DNA of 61,509 nt from Leucobacter sp. 7(1) (GCF_900163635.1 NZ_FUID01000063.1:1-61509); one strand, 5' to 3'. Shown: positions 7,006 to 16,289, counted from the stretch's first letter. Notes: generated by a model not told the origin, from the sequence alone. Numbers and translations: made by a program.

Positions 7006-9081
7006 ATGTCACCATTCACCACAGGAGCAGCCACCGCTGCACCGCCAACAGCCCTCGATCCATTCGCAGCGCTCACCCAGAGCTTCGCCCCCAAACGCGC
7101 CGTCTCGTATCTCCGTGTTTCCACTCGGGAACAGGCCGAGCGCGGAGGCCGCGAGGAGGGCTTCTCCATCCCCGCGCAGAGAGACGCCAACAAGAAAAAG
7201 GCCCAATCGATGGGCGCGATGGTTGTTAAGGAGTTCGTCGAGCGCGGCGTATCCGGTACGTCAACGAACCGTCCTGCCCTGAAAGAAATGCTCCGGTACC
7301 TGGAAGAAGAAGGCGAGCAGATCGATTACGTCATCGTCCACAAGCTCGACCGACTTGCGCGCAATCGGGCAGATGACGTCAAGCTCAATTCAAAGTTCCA
7401 ACAGCACAACATCCGACTTGTCTCGACAAGCGAGAACATTGATCAGACCCCAGGCGGCATGTTGCTCCATGGCATCATGTCGAGCATCGCCGAGTTCTAC
7501 TCACGCAACCTTGCAAACGAAGTACTCAAAGGCATGAATGAAAAGGTGAAAGCCGGTGGCAGCGTGAGTCGCGCCCCGCTGGGGTATCTCAATGTTCGTA
7601 CTTTCGAGAACGGCGCTGAAGCTAGAACAATTGCAGTAGATAAAAAGCGCGCGGATCTCGTGCGGTGGGCATTTGAGACGTATGCGCGAGACGGCTGGAC
7701 AGTGAAGACACTGGCCGAGGAGTTGAATCGCAGAGGCCTCACGACCGTGCCAACTCCGAAGATGGCAGAAGGCCCGGTCGGAGCAAGGCAACTGCACAAT
7801 ATTTTGTCGAACCCCTTTTATACAGGAGTCGTGACGTTCAAAGGTGTTCAGTACCCCGGTAAACATTCGCCACTGATCGACAAGATAACTTTCGACACCG
7901 TGCAGACAATCATGGGATCCCGCCTGAGCGGAGAGCGATCACGCAAACACGCGCATTACCTGAAGTCGACATTGTTTTGTGGACACTGTGACTCGCGGCT
8001 CATGATCCAGAAGACCAAAGCAAGTAAAAGCGGCGAACGATACGAGTACTTCTCTTGCACCGGTCGGCATGCAAGACGTACGAGATGCAATCTACGCTCT
8101 ATCCAGGTGTCAGTCGCGGAACAGCTTATCGAGCGGCTGTATCGTCGCATCAGTGTCAATGCCGCCTTTCTTGATAGATTTGCCAGCCTACTTCGACGCG
8201 ATCTGAAGGAGCTTCAACTCAAGGATGACGAAGAACGCGCATCGCTTGAGACCACGAAGCAGACGATCGAACGCAAGCAACAGAAACTCCTCGAGGCTCA
8301 CTACAACGAGGCAATCTCTGTGGAGGTACTCAAGAAGGAGCAAGCAAAGCTCGAAGGAGAAATGACCTCAGTACGTCGAAAACTTGAACCTCACCTTGCA
8401 GCAAAGAAGAAAGGTGATACGGTCATCGACCTTGCGCTTGAGATCTCTCGTGATCTAGCAGACAACTACCGCAAGGCTCCCGGGAATGTCCGTCGTCTCA
8501 TGAACCAAGTCTTCTTTGAGCGCGTCCTCGTGCATTACGAAGAGGAAGACGGTAGCTGGCACGCTATCCCTGAATACGCGAGCGCATTCGCTTTCCTCGG
8601 CGCGGACGGCTTCCGCACCGCCATTTCCAACTCTTCAGAGTTCGAGGAGAACGACTACCAGGTCATTGGTTCAATTAAGAGCACATTAGGGACCCAGACG
8701 AAAAAATCCAATGCCCCTCTGCATCAAGCGGAGGGGCATCTAGATTTAACAGACATGAATCTTATTCAATGCCCCATTATTTCTATTAAGAGCACGGTGG
8801 TGGATCTGAGGGGATTCGAACCCCTGACCCCCTGCATGCCATGCAGGTGCGCTACCAACTGCGCCACAGACCCGTGGAAGTCGGAGGAATGCTCCCCCGA
8901 CAACTCCTCTACTCTACCGCACGGCCCGGGGGCGGACGCAAATCGCGCGATCCCGGGCGTGCCTCGAATGTGCCGTTATTCGTCGCCGCCAGCGGCTTCG
9001 GCACTCGCCACGGCGGGTACCTCGATCATGCCGGTGATGTCGATAACGGGGCTGTCCTGCCAGAGGCGTTCGAGCTGGTAG
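7006..9081 (+). CDS. Large serine recombinase (site-specific integrase), 3' end extended
   Basis: A 691-residue reading. Near residue 39, RAVSYLRVSTREQ carries the catalytic Ser, and HKLDRLARNRAD and the later resolvase core follow. The recombinase domain comes next (PLGYLNVRTF, NPFYTGVVTF). A zinc ribbon (CGHC..C..C, about residues 325-365) and a Leu/Glu-rich coiled coil complete a large serine integrase, which catalyses attP x attB recombination. A GGAG site eight bases before the ATG at 7006 favours this start; 7000 or 6886 are alternatives. The frame does not stop before the element boundary. It continues through a terminator, the antisense of tRNA-Ala and part of rsfS to 9081, so the last 120 or so residues are very probably not native protein. 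Confidence 0.88.
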   Translation: MSPFTTGAATAAPPTALDPFAALTQSFAPKRAVSYLRVSTREQAERGGREEGFSIPAQRDANKKKAQSMGAMVVKEFVERGVSGTSTNRPALKEMLRYLEEEGEQIDYVIVHKLDRLARNRADDVKLNSKFQQHNIRLVSTSENIDQTPGGMLLHGIMSSIAEFYSRNLANEVLKGMNEKVKAGGSVSRAPLGYLNVRTFENGAEARTIAVDKKRADLVRWAFETYARDGWTVKTLAEELNRRGLTTVPTPKMAEGPVGARQLHNILSNPFYTGVVTFKGVQYPGKHSPLIDKITFDTVQTIMGSRLSGERSRKHAHYLKSTLFCGHCDSRLMIQKTKASKSGERYEYFSCTGRHARRTRCNLRSIQVSVAEQLIERLYRRISVNAAFLDRFASLLRRDLKELQLKDDEERASLETTKQTIERKQQKLLEAHYNEAISVEVLKKEQAKLEGEMTSVRRKLEPHLAAKKKGDTVIDLALEISRDLADNYRKAPGNVRRLMNQVFFERVLVHYEEEDGSWHAIPEYASAFAFLGADGFRTAISNSSEFEENDYQVIGSIKSTLGTQTKKSNAPLHQAEGHLDLTDMNLIQCPIISIKSTVVDLRGFEPLTPCMPCRCATNCATDPWKSEECSPDNSSTLPHGPGADANRAIPGVPRMCRYSSPPAASALATAGTSIMPVMSITGLSCQRRSSW
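8674..8795. repeat. 11-bp direct repeat flanking the tRNA-Ala terminator
   Basis: ATTAAGAGCAC occurs at 8674-8684 and again at 8785-8795, 111 bases apart. The second copy ends two bases before the encoded CCA end of tRNA-Ala. The interval holds the tRNA terminator hairpin. The repeat may mark a recombination core or a small duplication created when the element inserted. Chance is not excluded for 11 bases, but the position at the element/chromosome junction makes it notable. Confidence 0.55.
8701..8739 (-). terminator. Terminator of tRNA-Ala (lies inside recombinase frame)
   Basis: A 12-bp stem (8711-8722 with 8728-8739, one G-T pair, five-base loop) is followed on the minus strand by TGGATTTTTT. 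This is a standard intrinsic terminator for transcription leaving tRNA-Ala. It could also act weakly on plus-strand transcripts from the recombinase. Confidence 0.75.
8798..8873 (-). tRNA. tRNA-Ala (anticodon GGC)
   Basis: A complete cloverleaf with the 3' CCA encoded. The acceptor GGGTCTG pairs with CAGATCC. The anticodon stem CCTGC/GCAGG encloses a seven-base loop ATGGCAT with anticodon GGC, which reads GCC and GCU. The T arm is GGGGTTCGAATCCCC. The mobile element abuts its 3' end. Confidence 0.97.
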
Positions 9082-9395
9082 AAGTCGCGCTCTTCCTGGT
9101 GGAAGATGTGCACCATCACATCGCCGAAGTCGAGGAGGACCCAGCGGCCGCTTCCGCGACCTTCGCGCCGGATCGTACGGACGCCGGCCTCGTTCAGGGC
9201 GTCTTCGATCGCGTCGGAGATCGCCTGCACGTTGCGCTCAACGCTGCCGGTGAGAATGAGGAACGCGTCGGCGAGGCCGAAGTGTTCAGTGACCTCGAGT
9301 GCAACAGGTGCCGTGGCACCGAGCTTGTCGGCGGCACGTACCGCGATCGCGAGGTCGGCGAGAAAGTCCCGCCGCGGAGTGGTCTGCGTGTTCAG
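8976..9395 (-). CDS. rsfS: Ribosome silencing factor RsfS, probable CTG start
   Basis: A 139-residue protein of the RsfS/Iojap family, which binds ribosomal protein uL14 and blocks joining of the 30S and 50S subunits when nutrients are scarce. Family features are the N-terminal helix DFLADLAIAVRAADKLG, the ADAFLILTGSVERNVQAI segment and the conserved core GRWVLLDFGDVMVHIFHQE followed by RDFYQLERLW. No ATG or GTG lies in frame upstream of this conserved N terminus before the stop at 9414-9416. The only fitting start is CTG at 9395, six bases after AAAGGA. A GTG at 9230 would delete the first 55 residues of the domain. It is downstream of an acidic membrane protein and nadD, the usual actinobacterial arrangement. 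Confidence 0.9.
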   Translation of the reverse strand: MNTQTTPRRDFLADLAIAVRAADKLGATAPVALEVTEHFGLADAFLILTGSVERNVQAISDAIEDALNEAGVRTIRREGRGSGRWVLLDFGDVMVHIFHQEERDFYQLERLWQDSPVIDITGMIEVPAVASAEAAGGDE

Positions 9396-9436
9396 TTCAG
9401 TTCCTTTGATTGGTCATGGAACGGGTGGGGTTCGGG

Positions 9437-11026
9437 TTAGCCGAACATCCCGTTGCTCGCGCCCCAGACGCCCAGGGCCACAACAGCGACAAGCAAGCCA
9501 CCGCCGGTGAGCGAGAGTACCAGAGGAAGCTTACTGCGTTCCTTGGTGGGTTTCGCGACGACGGGAATGCTGGAGTCCATGCGGGCGCTCACGGCGTGGC
9601 GTGCCGACACGGGCGCGGGACCCTGGCCGGTGGTCTGCGGGTCTTCGGTGGCGGCCCCGGTGATGGGGTCGAACTCGATGGAGTCGTGCAGCGAGGAGTG
9701 GCCGCCGGTCTCCCCCAGCGACTTGGGCAGCTTCAGCGAGCCAGTGACATACAGCTCACCAGTGCCGCCGAGCGGGCCCGTCAGGCCGCCCGTATCCTCG
9801 GGCATCGCGGGCAGGATCAGCGCCGACGTGTTCGAGCTCGCGGTCGCCCCTTCCTGCGCGACAGCACGGGAGATCAGGTCGTCAAAGTCCCCGCCGGCCT
9901 CGGGGCCCGCGGAACCCGGCTGGGTACGCGTTGCGGGATCGTCGAAGACCGATCGCCACTCCTCCGGGGGAGCAATGTCGGGGAACGAGTATGCGGGCTT
10001 CGCGCTCACCGGTTCGGCTGGCACGGGAGCAACCTCGGGCTCGTCACCGGGAGCCTGCGGCGCGACGGGCAATACGTCGGGCGCGTCATCGCTGGGCACA
10101 ACCACGTCAGCGATCGGCGTCGCCACAGTGGCGGGCTCGGGACGAACCTCGATTGTCTCGGGGCCAGCGGCTGCCGGTGCCTCCTCAACAACAACTCCGG
10201 TGATGACCTCGGTCGGAGCCGCATCTGCGGGAGCCTCGACTGTCTCGCCGTCCGATACCGCCTCGGGGGCAGGATCCGACTCGTCGGTGGTCGCGGCCGC
10301 ATCCTGAGCCGCCTCAGCCGCGGCCTCGTCCTCGTCAGCAGAACCGGCCTCGGCAGCAGAACCGTCCTCGTCTTCGGCACGGTTCTTCTTCCAAGGAAAG
10401 CGTCGCTTCGGCTTCGCGGGTGCCGCAGCCTCATCGGCGTCGTCGATCGCGGCCTCGACCTCGTTGACGGCCTCGGCTTCGTCCCCGCTCTCCGCGGGCG
10501 CGCTCGGCGCGGTGTCTTCGACTGACGGCTCGGCAAGCTCGGCAGCTTCTGCCTCAGCCGACTGTTCAGCCTGACGCAACTCGTCCACCGTGAACGGCTC
10601 CGTAGGAGGCGAAATCAGTGAGTCGAAGTCAATCTCCCCGGTGAGGGGTGCGGCGGGCTCGGTGGCCTCAGGTTCGGTCGCTTCGGGCGCGGTCGCTTCA
10701 GCCTCGGCGGCCCCGGCCGGCTCTTCCGCTATTGCTGGCTCAGCTGTTGCGCCCGGCTCGGCGGCAACGGGGGTTGCCTGCTCGGCCTGCGCAGCGAGCG
10801 CCTCTTCGCGGAGCTGGCGCATCTCGCGCCGGCTCCGAGGGGTGCCGTCTTCATGCAGCGGGGAGATCTCAATCTCAACCGACTGCGCTTCAGGCTGCGC
10901 CGCGGGAACGGGGGTGTCGGCTTCGACTGCCTGAACCTCGGAGAGGTCAAGCGCGCCGGTCTCACCCATCTCCCGCAGACGCAGCTCACGCCGCGTTAGC
11001 GGTCGTTGTTCGTCCTGCTCAGTCAT
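9437..11026 (-). CDS. Acidic low-complexity protein with C-terminal membrane anchor
   Basis: A 529-residue protein between nadD and rsfS. Two basic motifs near the N terminus ([12 protein letters not shown] and [13 protein letters not shown]) flank an acidic stretch. A very long Ala/Glu/Pro/Asp-rich region, probably disordered, follows. The last 30 residues include one hydrophobic segment ([20 protein letters not shown]), so it is probably tail-anchored with the bulk in the cytoplasm. The ATG at 11026 overlaps the nadD stop by eight bases, indicating translational coupling. Proteins with the RRE/R motif and an acidic spacer occur at this locus in related actinobacteria. No biochemical function is known to me. 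Confidence 0.8.
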   Translation of the reverse strand: MTEQDEQRPLTRRELRLREMGETGALDLSEVQAVEADTPVPAAQPEAQSVEIEISPLHEDGTPRSRREMRQLREEALAAQAEQATPVAAEPGATAEPAIAEEPAGAAEAEATAPEATEPEATEPAAPLTGEIDFDSLISPPTEPFTVDELRQAEQSAEAEAAELAEPSVEDTAPSAPAESGDEAEAVNEVEAAIDDADEAAAPAKPKRRFPWKKNRAEDEDGSAAEAGSADEDEAAAEAAQDAAATTDESDPAPEAVSDGETVEAPADAAPTEVITGVVVEEAPAAAGPETIEVRPEPATVATPIADVVVPSDDAPDVLPVAPQAPGDEPEVAPVPAEPVSAKPAYSFPDIAPPEEWRSVFDDPATRTQPGSAGPEAGGDFDDLISRAVAQEGATASSNTSALILPAMPEDTGGLTGPLGGTGELYVTGSLKLPKSLGETGGHSSLHDSIEFDPITGAATEDPQTTGQGPAPVSARHAVSARMDSSIPVVAKPTKERSKLPLVLSLTGGGLLVAVVALGVWGASNGMFG

Positions 11027-11663
11027 CCTCAGTCGCTTCCTCGGTGTACAACTCGTGCTTTGCAATGTACTGCACGACACCGTCCGGCACGAGGTACCAC
11101 ACCGGATATCCCCTGGCTACCCGCGAACGACAGTCAGTTGACGAGATCGCCAATGCGGGAACTTCCAATAAGCTTACGTGTTTCCCAGACAATCCTGAAA
11201 GCGACAGTTCGTGGCCCGGGCGCGATACCGCGATAAAGTGCGCGAGCTCCCAGAGCTGATCGACGTCCTTCCAGCTCACGATCTGCTCAACCGCGTCGGC
11301 TCCGGAAATGAAGAACAAGTCCGCATCGGGGTACTGTTCGCGCAGGTCGCGGAGCGTGTCAACTGTATAGGTGGGGCCGGATCGGTCGATATCCACGCGA
11401 CTCACCGCGAAGCGCGGATTCGAGGCGGTGGCGATGACCGTCATCAGATAGCGGTGCTCGCTGGGCGAGACGTTGCTCTTCTGCCAGGGGCGTCCGGTGG
11501 GTACGAAAATGACCTCGTCGAGCTCGAAGTGGTGAGCCACTTCGCTTGCGGCGACGAGGTGCCCGTGATGGATCGGATCAAATGTCCCACCCATCACCCC
11601 GATACGGCGACGGCGAGCCGTTGCCGTATCGGGCAGGGGAAAACTAGTGCTGCTGAGCGCCAT
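11019..11663 (-). CDS. nadD: Nicotinate-nucleotide adenylyltransferase
   Basis: A 214-residue enzyme that joins nicotinate mononucleotide and ATP to form deamido-NAD in NAD biosynthesis. The nucleotidyltransferase signature [15 protein letters not shown] lies near residues 23-37 and the late [10 protein letters not shown] is the family's ISSTxIR-type motif. Between them are VPTGRPWQK and SGADAVEQI, typical of NadD. The chosen start overlaps the end of the upstream small membrane protein by 20 bases; a start nearer the signature is possible. It overlaps the downstream gene by eight bases. Confidence 0.95.
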   Translation of the reverse strand: MALSSTSFPLPDTATARRRRIGVMGGTFDPIHHGHLVAASEVAHHFELDEVIFVPTGRPWQKSNVSPSEHRYLMTVIATASNPRFAVSRVDIDRSGPTYTVDTLRDLREQYPDADLFFISGADAVEQIVSWKDVDQLWELAHFIAVSRPGHELSLSGLSGKHVSLLEVPALAISSTDCRSRVARGYPVWYLVPDGVVQYIAKHELYTEEATEDD

Positions 11664-11853
11664 GCTCGCGTGCGTATGCCTCAGCCTTCTGCGAGTGGCG
11701 GTTTGCCACATCGCGGAATGAGAACGTCACCGCGGCGAGAGCCGTGAAGACGACGAAGGCGATGACACCGTAGACGGGTGCCGGGAACGGCAGCTCGTTT
11801 ACGACGTGGTGGCCCGCTTCAGCGGCGACGGCCATCGTGGCGAGAAGTGACAT
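11644..11853 (-). CDS. Small single-pass membrane protein upstream of nadD
   Basis: A 69-residue protein with a short hydrophobic N terminus, one clear membrane helix at about residues 28-46 ([17 protein letters not shown]) and a basic/His-rich C-terminal tail. It lies between proA and nadD, a position where a similar small protein is found in related Microbacteriaceae. The 3' end overlaps nadD. The function is unknown. Confidence 0.75.
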   Translation of the reverse strand: MSLLATMAVAAEAGHHVVNELPFPAPVYGVIAFVVFTALAAVTFSFRDVANRHSQKAEAYAREHGAQQH

Positions 11854-11910
11854 GAAAACCCCTGCATTCGTGACGGATGTAAATACTGTCTCCCAGTGTA
11901 CCGCGTTGGG

Positions 11911-13164
11911 TTACCGAATCTGGCCGCCGCCACGCACCAGCCACTTTGTGCTCGTGAGTTCGGAGAGACCCATCGGGCCACGCGCATGCAGCTTCTGCGT
12001 GGAGATTCCGACCTCGGCCCCGAAGCCGAACTCCCCGCCATCGGTGAAGCGGGTCGAGGCGTTCACCATCACGACGGCAGAGTCGACTTCAGCGAGGAAC
12101 CGCTCGGAATTCGCGTAGTCCTGCGTGACAATAGCTTCGGTGTGCTTCGTGGAGTAGCGCGCAATGTGATCGAGCGCCTCGTCCAACGACGCCACGATGC
12201 GAACTCCCATAGCGAGCGCGAGGTGTTCGGTGGACCAGGTTTCCTCGGTTGCGGGAGCAATGCCCTCAGCAGCCGCACGCGCGGCCTCGTCGCCGCTCAG
12301 CTCGACGCCGCCGTCCTGCAACGCTCGCGCGAGTCGCGGGAGCATCCGTTCAGCCGCATCGCGGTGCACGAGCAGCGTTTCCGCGGCGTTACAGACACTC
12401 GGCCGGTGCGTCTTTGCGTTCGTGATGATACCGACGGCCATTTCCTCGTCGGCACTCGCATCGACGAACACGTGCACGACACCCGAACCGGTTTCGATCA
12501 CGGGAACTGTCGATTCCTGCACAACCGTCGAGATGAGTCCGGCACTCCCCCGCGGGATCAGCACGTCGATGTAGCCGCGGGCACGCATGAGCCGCGACGC
12601 CCCCTCGCGCCCGAACTCGTCGATCGTCTGGACGGCCTCCCCGTTCAAGCCAACGCTGTGCAGGGCGCGCTGGATCAGGGCCACCAGCACTCGGTTGCTG
12701 TTTTCCGCAGCGGTGCCGCCTCGGAGGACCGCGCCGTTCCCGCTCTTCAGCGCGAGCGCAGCGATGTCAATCGTCACGTTGGGTCGCGCCTCGTAGATCG
12801 CACCGACGACGCCAAACGGCACGCGGACCTGGTTGATCTTGATCCCGTTTGCGAGTGTCGAGCCACGTAGCACCTCACCCACCGGATCCGGCAGCGCAAT
12901 GACCGCTCGCACGGCCTCCGCGAGGCCACGCAGCCGCGCCTCGTCAAGCCGCAACCTGTCGAGCAGCCCCTCGCCAATATCGTTCTGGGCCCCGAGCGCA
13001 AGATCCTTCGCGTTCTCCGCCACAATTTCTGGGACGCTGCTCTCCAGAGCGCGAGCAATCGCTTCCAGACCGGCGTTCTTCTGCGCGGTGGTCACTGTGG
13101 CGAGCGACTGCGCAGCGACGCGGGCACGCTCGAGCTTGGCGAGGAAAAGATCTGCGTGGGACAT
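11911..13164 (-). CDS. proA: Gamma-glutamyl phosphate reductase
   Basis: A 417-residue NADPH-dependent enzyme that reduces gamma-glutamyl phosphate to glutamate semialdehyde in proline synthesis. It has an aldehyde-dehydrogenase fold; the catalytic cysteine lies in THRPSVCNAAETLLV near residue 280. Other family segments are RVPFGVVGAIYEARPNVT (about 120-137), SGNGAVLRGG and a late TDGGEFGFGAEVGIST. Length is normal. It follows proB and obg on the same strand, so they are probably co-transcribed with a small gap. Confidence 0.97.
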   Translation of the reverse strand: MSHADLFLAKLERARVAAQSLATVTTAQKNAGLEAIARALESSVPEIVAENAKDLALGAQNDIGEGLLDRLRLDEARLRGLAEAVRAVIALPDPVGEVLRGSTLANGIKINQVRVPFGVVGAIYEARPNVTIDIAALALKSGNGAVLRGGTAAENSNRVLVALIQRALHSVGLNGEAVQTIDEFGREGASRLMRARGYIDVLIPRGSAGLISTVVQESTVPVIETGSGVVHVFVDASADEEMAVGIITNAKTHRPSVCNAAETLLVHRDAAERMLPRLARALQDGGVELSGDEAARAAAEGIAPATEETWSTEHLALAMGVRIVASLDEALDHIARYSTKHTEAIVTQDYANSERFLAEVDSAVVMVNASTRFTDGGEFGFGAEVGISTQKLHARGPMGLSELTSTKWLVRGGGQIR

Positions 13165-13181
13165 GACCTCAGCTTAGCGGC

Positions 13182-13976
13182 TCAGTCTCCGTCTGTGGCC
13201 TCCGCCGGACGACCGTCGAAGCGCGTGCCATGATCAGTGCCGTCAAGCACCGCGGGGAACAGACGCGTCTCGGTGAGGAGGACGTGTGCGCCCGCGTCCG
13301 CAGCAAGCCGCGCGGCCTGTACCTTGGTCGCGGCTCCCCCGGTGCCCCAGCCAGACTGCGCGGCACCGATCTCGATGCCCGCAAGATCGTCACCATACGG
13401 CACGTGCGGGATCCGTTGCGCGCCGACAACTGTCGGCGGTGCGGTGTACAGGGAGTCGACATCAGAAAGCAGCACGAGGCGGTCCGCGCCGATCAGCCGT
13501 GCAACAAGCGCGGCCAAACGGTCATTGTCACCAAAGCGAATCTCGTGCGTCGCAACGGTGTCATTTTCGTTGATGATCGGGAGGATCCCGAGCTGCAGGA
13601 GCCGCTCGATCGCTCGCCGCGCGTTACCGCGGTGGGTCGGGTTGTCGATGTCGTGCGCCGTGAGCAGCACCTGGCCAGCAATGATTTCATGGCTGCTCAG
13701 CGCGCGCTGGTACCGGTTCACCAGGATGTTCTGCCCCACCGCCGCAGCTGCTTGCTGTGTCGCAAGGTCCTCGGGCCGCTCGGCCAAGTTCAGGAACGGC
13801 ACCCCGGTGGCGATCGCGCCACTGGAGACAAGGATCACCTCGGCTCCCGCGGCGTGCAGCCTCGCGAGCGAGGTGACAAGCGTCGGGATCTGCACGGCGT
13901 TGTCGCCGCTCACGGACGACGAGCCGACCTTCACGACGACGCGTCGTGCCGCGAGCAGCTCGGCGCCGACGCTCAC
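13182..13976 (-). CDS. proB: Glutamate 5-kinase (short form without PUA domain)
   Basis: A 264-residue amino-acid kinase that phosphorylates glutamate in the first step of proline synthesis. Family features are [12 protein letters not shown] at the N terminus, [29 protein letters not shown] and [12 protein letters not shown]. The GTG at 13976 is chosen because it overlaps the obg stop by four bases (GTGA) and has GGAG nine bases upstream; a GTG at 13991 is possible. The protein ends soon after the kinase domain and lacks the C-terminal PUA domain of E. coli ProB, a form known in other bacteria. Confidence 0.95.
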   Translation of the reverse strand: MSVGAELLAARRVVVKVGSSSVSGDNAVQIPTLVTSLARLHAAGAEVILVSSGAIATGVPFLNLAERPEDLATQQAAAAVGQNILVNRYQRALSSHEIIAGQVLLTAHDIDNPTHRGNARRAIERLLQLGILPIINENDTVATHEIRFGDNDRLAALVARLIGADRLVLLSDVDSLYTAPPTVVGAQRIPHVPYGDDLAGIEIGAAQSGWGTGGAATKVQAARLAADAGAHVLLTETRLFPAVLDGTDHGTRFDGRPAEATDGD

Positions 13977-15478
13977 GACTCTTCGCTCCACATCCCCGAT
14001 TCGCGTTCACGCTCGAGTTCGGCGCGGGCTTCAGCCTTGGCGTCCATGAGCACGTGGTAGTCGGTGCGCCGCTCCTTGTTGGTGCGGCGTTCGTTCGGCT
14101 CAAGCCGCGCGTCGCTGCCGCGCACGCCCATCTGCACCTCGGCGGCGCTGGTGACCGTCGGCTCCCAGTCGAAGACGACGCCGGATCCGGGGCCAATCAC
14201 GACCGCGTCGCCCGCGACCGCGCCAGCCTTGATCAGGGCGTCGTCGATGCGGAGCTTCTGCAGCCGGTCCGCGAGATACCCCACCGCTTCATCGTTCTGG
14301 AAGTCAGTCTGGGCCACCCAGCGCTCGGGCTTCTCGCCCAGGATCCGGAAGATCGTGCCGTAGCTGCCACCCTCCTTGACGATCCGGAAGCCGCCGTCGT
14401 TCACAGCCTTGGGCTTCAGAACGATGCGCGGCTGTTCCGGGGTTTCGGCAAGCTTGGTCGCGCGCGCTTCCTCGACGAGTTCCGCCAGGGCAAAGCCGAG
14501 TTCGCGCAGCCCCTCGCGGGACACCGTAGAGATCTCGAATACGCGATAGCCCTGCGCTTCGAGTTCCGGACGCACGAACTCGGCGAGCTCGCGTGCCTCG
14601 GGAACATCGATCTTGTTCAACGCAATGAGCTGCGGCCGTTCGAGCAGCGGAACCTGTCCCTCGGGAACCGGGTATGCGCCGAGCTCACCCTTAATGATCT
14701 CGAGATCGGAGAGCGGGTCGCGGCCAGGCTCCAGCGTCGCGCAATCCAGCACATGCAGGAGCGCACTGCAGCGCTCAACGTGGCGGAGGAAATCGAGGCC
14801 GAGCCCTTTCCCCTCGCTCGCACCCTCAATGAGACCAGGTACGTCGGCGACGGTGAACCGCGAGTCGCCAGCCTGCACGACACCGAGGTTCGGGTGCAGC
14901 GTGGTGAACGGGTAGTCGGCGATCTTCGGCTTCGCCGCGCTCATCGCCGCGATGAGGCTCGACTTGCCCGCGGAGGGGTAGCCGACGAACGCAACGTCAG
15001 CGATTGTCTTCAGCTCGAGGGTGATCGAACCCGACCAGCCATCGGTGCCGAGCAACGCGAAGCCCGGGGCCACGCGTTTCGCACTGGCGAGCGCATTGTT
15101 CCCGAGCCCGCCGATGCCGCCCTTCGCGGCAACGATGCTCATGCCGGGCTCGTTCAGGTCGATGAGGGTCTCCCCGTCAGCGTCCTTCACGACAGTTCCC
15201 ACGGGAACCGGGAGGATCAGGTCCTCCGCGGTCGTCCCCGCGCGGTAGCCGCCAGCACCGTAGCCGCCGTTCTCTGCGACCCGGTGGGGCCGGCGGTGGT
15301 ACTCCAGCAGGGTCGTCACCTGCGGATCCGCGAGGATCACGACGTCGCCGCCGTTCCCACCCGCCCCGCCGTCTGGGCCCGCGAGTGGCTTGAACTTCTC
15401 ACGCCGGACTGAAACACACCCGTTTCCCCCACGACCGGACTGGAGGTGCACCTGCACCTGGTCAACGAATGTCACCAT
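13973..15478 (-). CDS. obg: Obg/CgtA GTPase
   Basis: A 501-residue GTPase of 50S ribosome maturation and stress control. In order it has the glycine-rich Obg fold ([28 protein letters not shown]), the G domain with P-loop [10 protein letters not shown] near residue 167, switch region [21 protein letters not shown] and NKID, then the C-terminal OCT domain typical of Gram-positive Obg. It lies directly downstream of rplU-rpmA, the near-universal arrangement, and overlaps proB by four bases. Confidence 0.98.
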   Translation of the reverse strand: MVTFVDQVQVHLQSGRGGNGCVSVRREKFKPLAGPDGGAGGNGGDVVILADPQVTTLLEYHRRPHRVAENGGYGAGGYRAGTTAEDLILPVPVGTVVKDADGETLIDLNEPGMSIVAAKGGIGGLGNNALASAKRVAPGFALLGTDGWSGSITLELKTIADVAFVGYPSAGKSSLIAAMSAAKPKIADYPFTTLHPNLGVVQAGDSRFTVADVPGLIEGASEGKGLGLDFLRHVERCSALLHVLDCATLEPGRDPLSDLEIIKGELGAYPVPEGQVPLLERPQLIALNKIDVPEARELAEFVRPELEAQGYRVFEISTVSREGLRELGFALAELVEEARATKLAETPEQPRIVLKPKAVNDGGFRIVKEGGSYGTIFRILGEKPERWVAQTDFQNDEAVGYLADRLQKLRIDDALIKAGAVAGDAVVIGPGSGVVFDWEPTVTSAAEVQMGVRGSDARLEPNERRTNKERRTDYHVLMDAKAEARAELERERESGMWSEES

Positions 15479-15505
15479 GCTGAGAAATCCTTCGGTAGAT
15501 ACGGC

Positions 15506-15532
15506 AAAAGGCGAGCCGAAGCCCGCCTCGCC
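15506..15532 (-). terminator. Hairpin with T-run between rpmA and obg
   Basis: On the minus strand GGCGAG pairs with CTCGCC across an 11-base loop and is followed by TTTTGCC. It is a short intrinsic terminator or attenuator that could lower obg transcription relative to the ribosomal protein genes. The stem is only six base pairs, so it is probably leaky. Confidence 0.5.
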
Positions 15533-15547
15533 GTCGAAAAGCCTAAG

Positions 15548-15802
15548 TTAGGCTGCGGAAACGATGTTGACGACCTTGCGGCCGCCCTTCGCGCCAAACT
15601 CGACTGCCCCTGCTGCAAGTGCGAACAGAGTGTCGTCCTTGCCGCGCCCGACGTTTGCGCCGGGGTGGAACCGAGTTCCGCGCTGACGGACGATGATCTC
15701 GCCCGCGTTGACCTGCTGGCCACCGAAACGCTTCACGCCGAGGCGCTGCGCGTTCGAATCGCGACCGTTCTTGCTGGAGCCCACGCCCTTTTTGGATGCC
15801 AT
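15548..15802 (-). CDS. rpmA: 50S ribosomal protein bL27
   Basis: An 84-residue ribosomal protein whose N terminus reaches the peptidyl transferase centre. The sequence begins [20 protein letters not shown], with no Firmicute-type cleavable leader, and contains the conserved [17 protein letters not shown] and [11 protein letters not shown] segments. The GAAGGAG ribosome site is well placed. It lies between rplU and obg. Confidence 0.98.
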   Translation of the reverse strand: MASKKGVGSSKNGRDSNAQRLGVKRFGGQQVNAGEIIVRQRGTRFHPGANVGRGKDDTLFALAAGAVEFGAKGGRKVVNIVSAA

Positions 15803-15835
15803 GAGTCTCTACTCCTTCGGTAGTGCCTGGAAAAG

Positions 15836-16144
15836 TTACTTGATGCCGGTGACCTTGAGGCGGGTCAGATCCTGACGGTGCCCCTGGCGCTTCTTGTAGC
15901 CGGTCTTGTTCTTGTAGCGCTGGATGACGATCTTCGGGCCGCGCAGGTCGTCGAGGACCTCAGCCGTAACCTTCACCTTGGCAAGCGCTGCCGAGTCGGT
16001 CGTGATCTTCTCACCGTCGACGAGCAGAACGGCGGGAAGCTCAAGCTTGCCCTTTGCGTCCCCTGCTACACGATTGACGGTAATGATCGAGCCAACCTCG
16101 ACCTTCTCCTGACGGCCGCTTGTGCGCACTACTGCGTAAACCAC
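15836..16144 (-). CDS. rplU: 50S ribosomal protein bL21, GTG start
   Basis: A 102-residue ribosomal protein beginning [15 protein letters not shown] and ending with the family's [14 protein letters not shown] region. It binds 23S rRNA near bL20. The initiation codon is GTG, preceded by an AAAGGGTG site. It is the first gene of the rplU-rpmA-obg-proB-proA series. Its leader (16145 to about 16280) shows no structure I can name. Confidence 0.97.
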   Translation of the reverse strand: MVYAVVRTSGRQEKVEVGSIITVNRVAGDAKGKLELPAVLLVDGEKITTDSAALAKVKVTAEVLDDLRGPKIVIQRYKNKTGYKKRQGHRQDLTRLKVTGIK

Positions 16145-16289
16145 TTGTCACCCTTTTCTTGAGGATTGTCCTGCGTGTCGAAGCGCGGCCGTGCCGGACT
16201 TCGAAGTCTGAGGTGTCGCCGCCAGAGCAGCGCCAACACTCAATAATATCTCGATGACCGCCCACTGGTCAAATAGGCGGTCCCGCGTG

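Noticed and set aside
8761-8880. Protein string GFEPLTPCMP in the recombinase tail
   Set aside because: It is the translation of antisense tRNA-Ala, a well-known artefact, so it was not treated as a domain.
9410-10525. Plus-strand frame opposite the acidic low-complexity gene
   Set aside because: Shadow of the repetitive Ala/Glu/Pro codons on the other strand.
13946-15412. Long plus-strand open frame opposite obg
   Set aside because: Antisense shadow of obg; no start signal, and the product is Arg/His/Ala-rich without domains.
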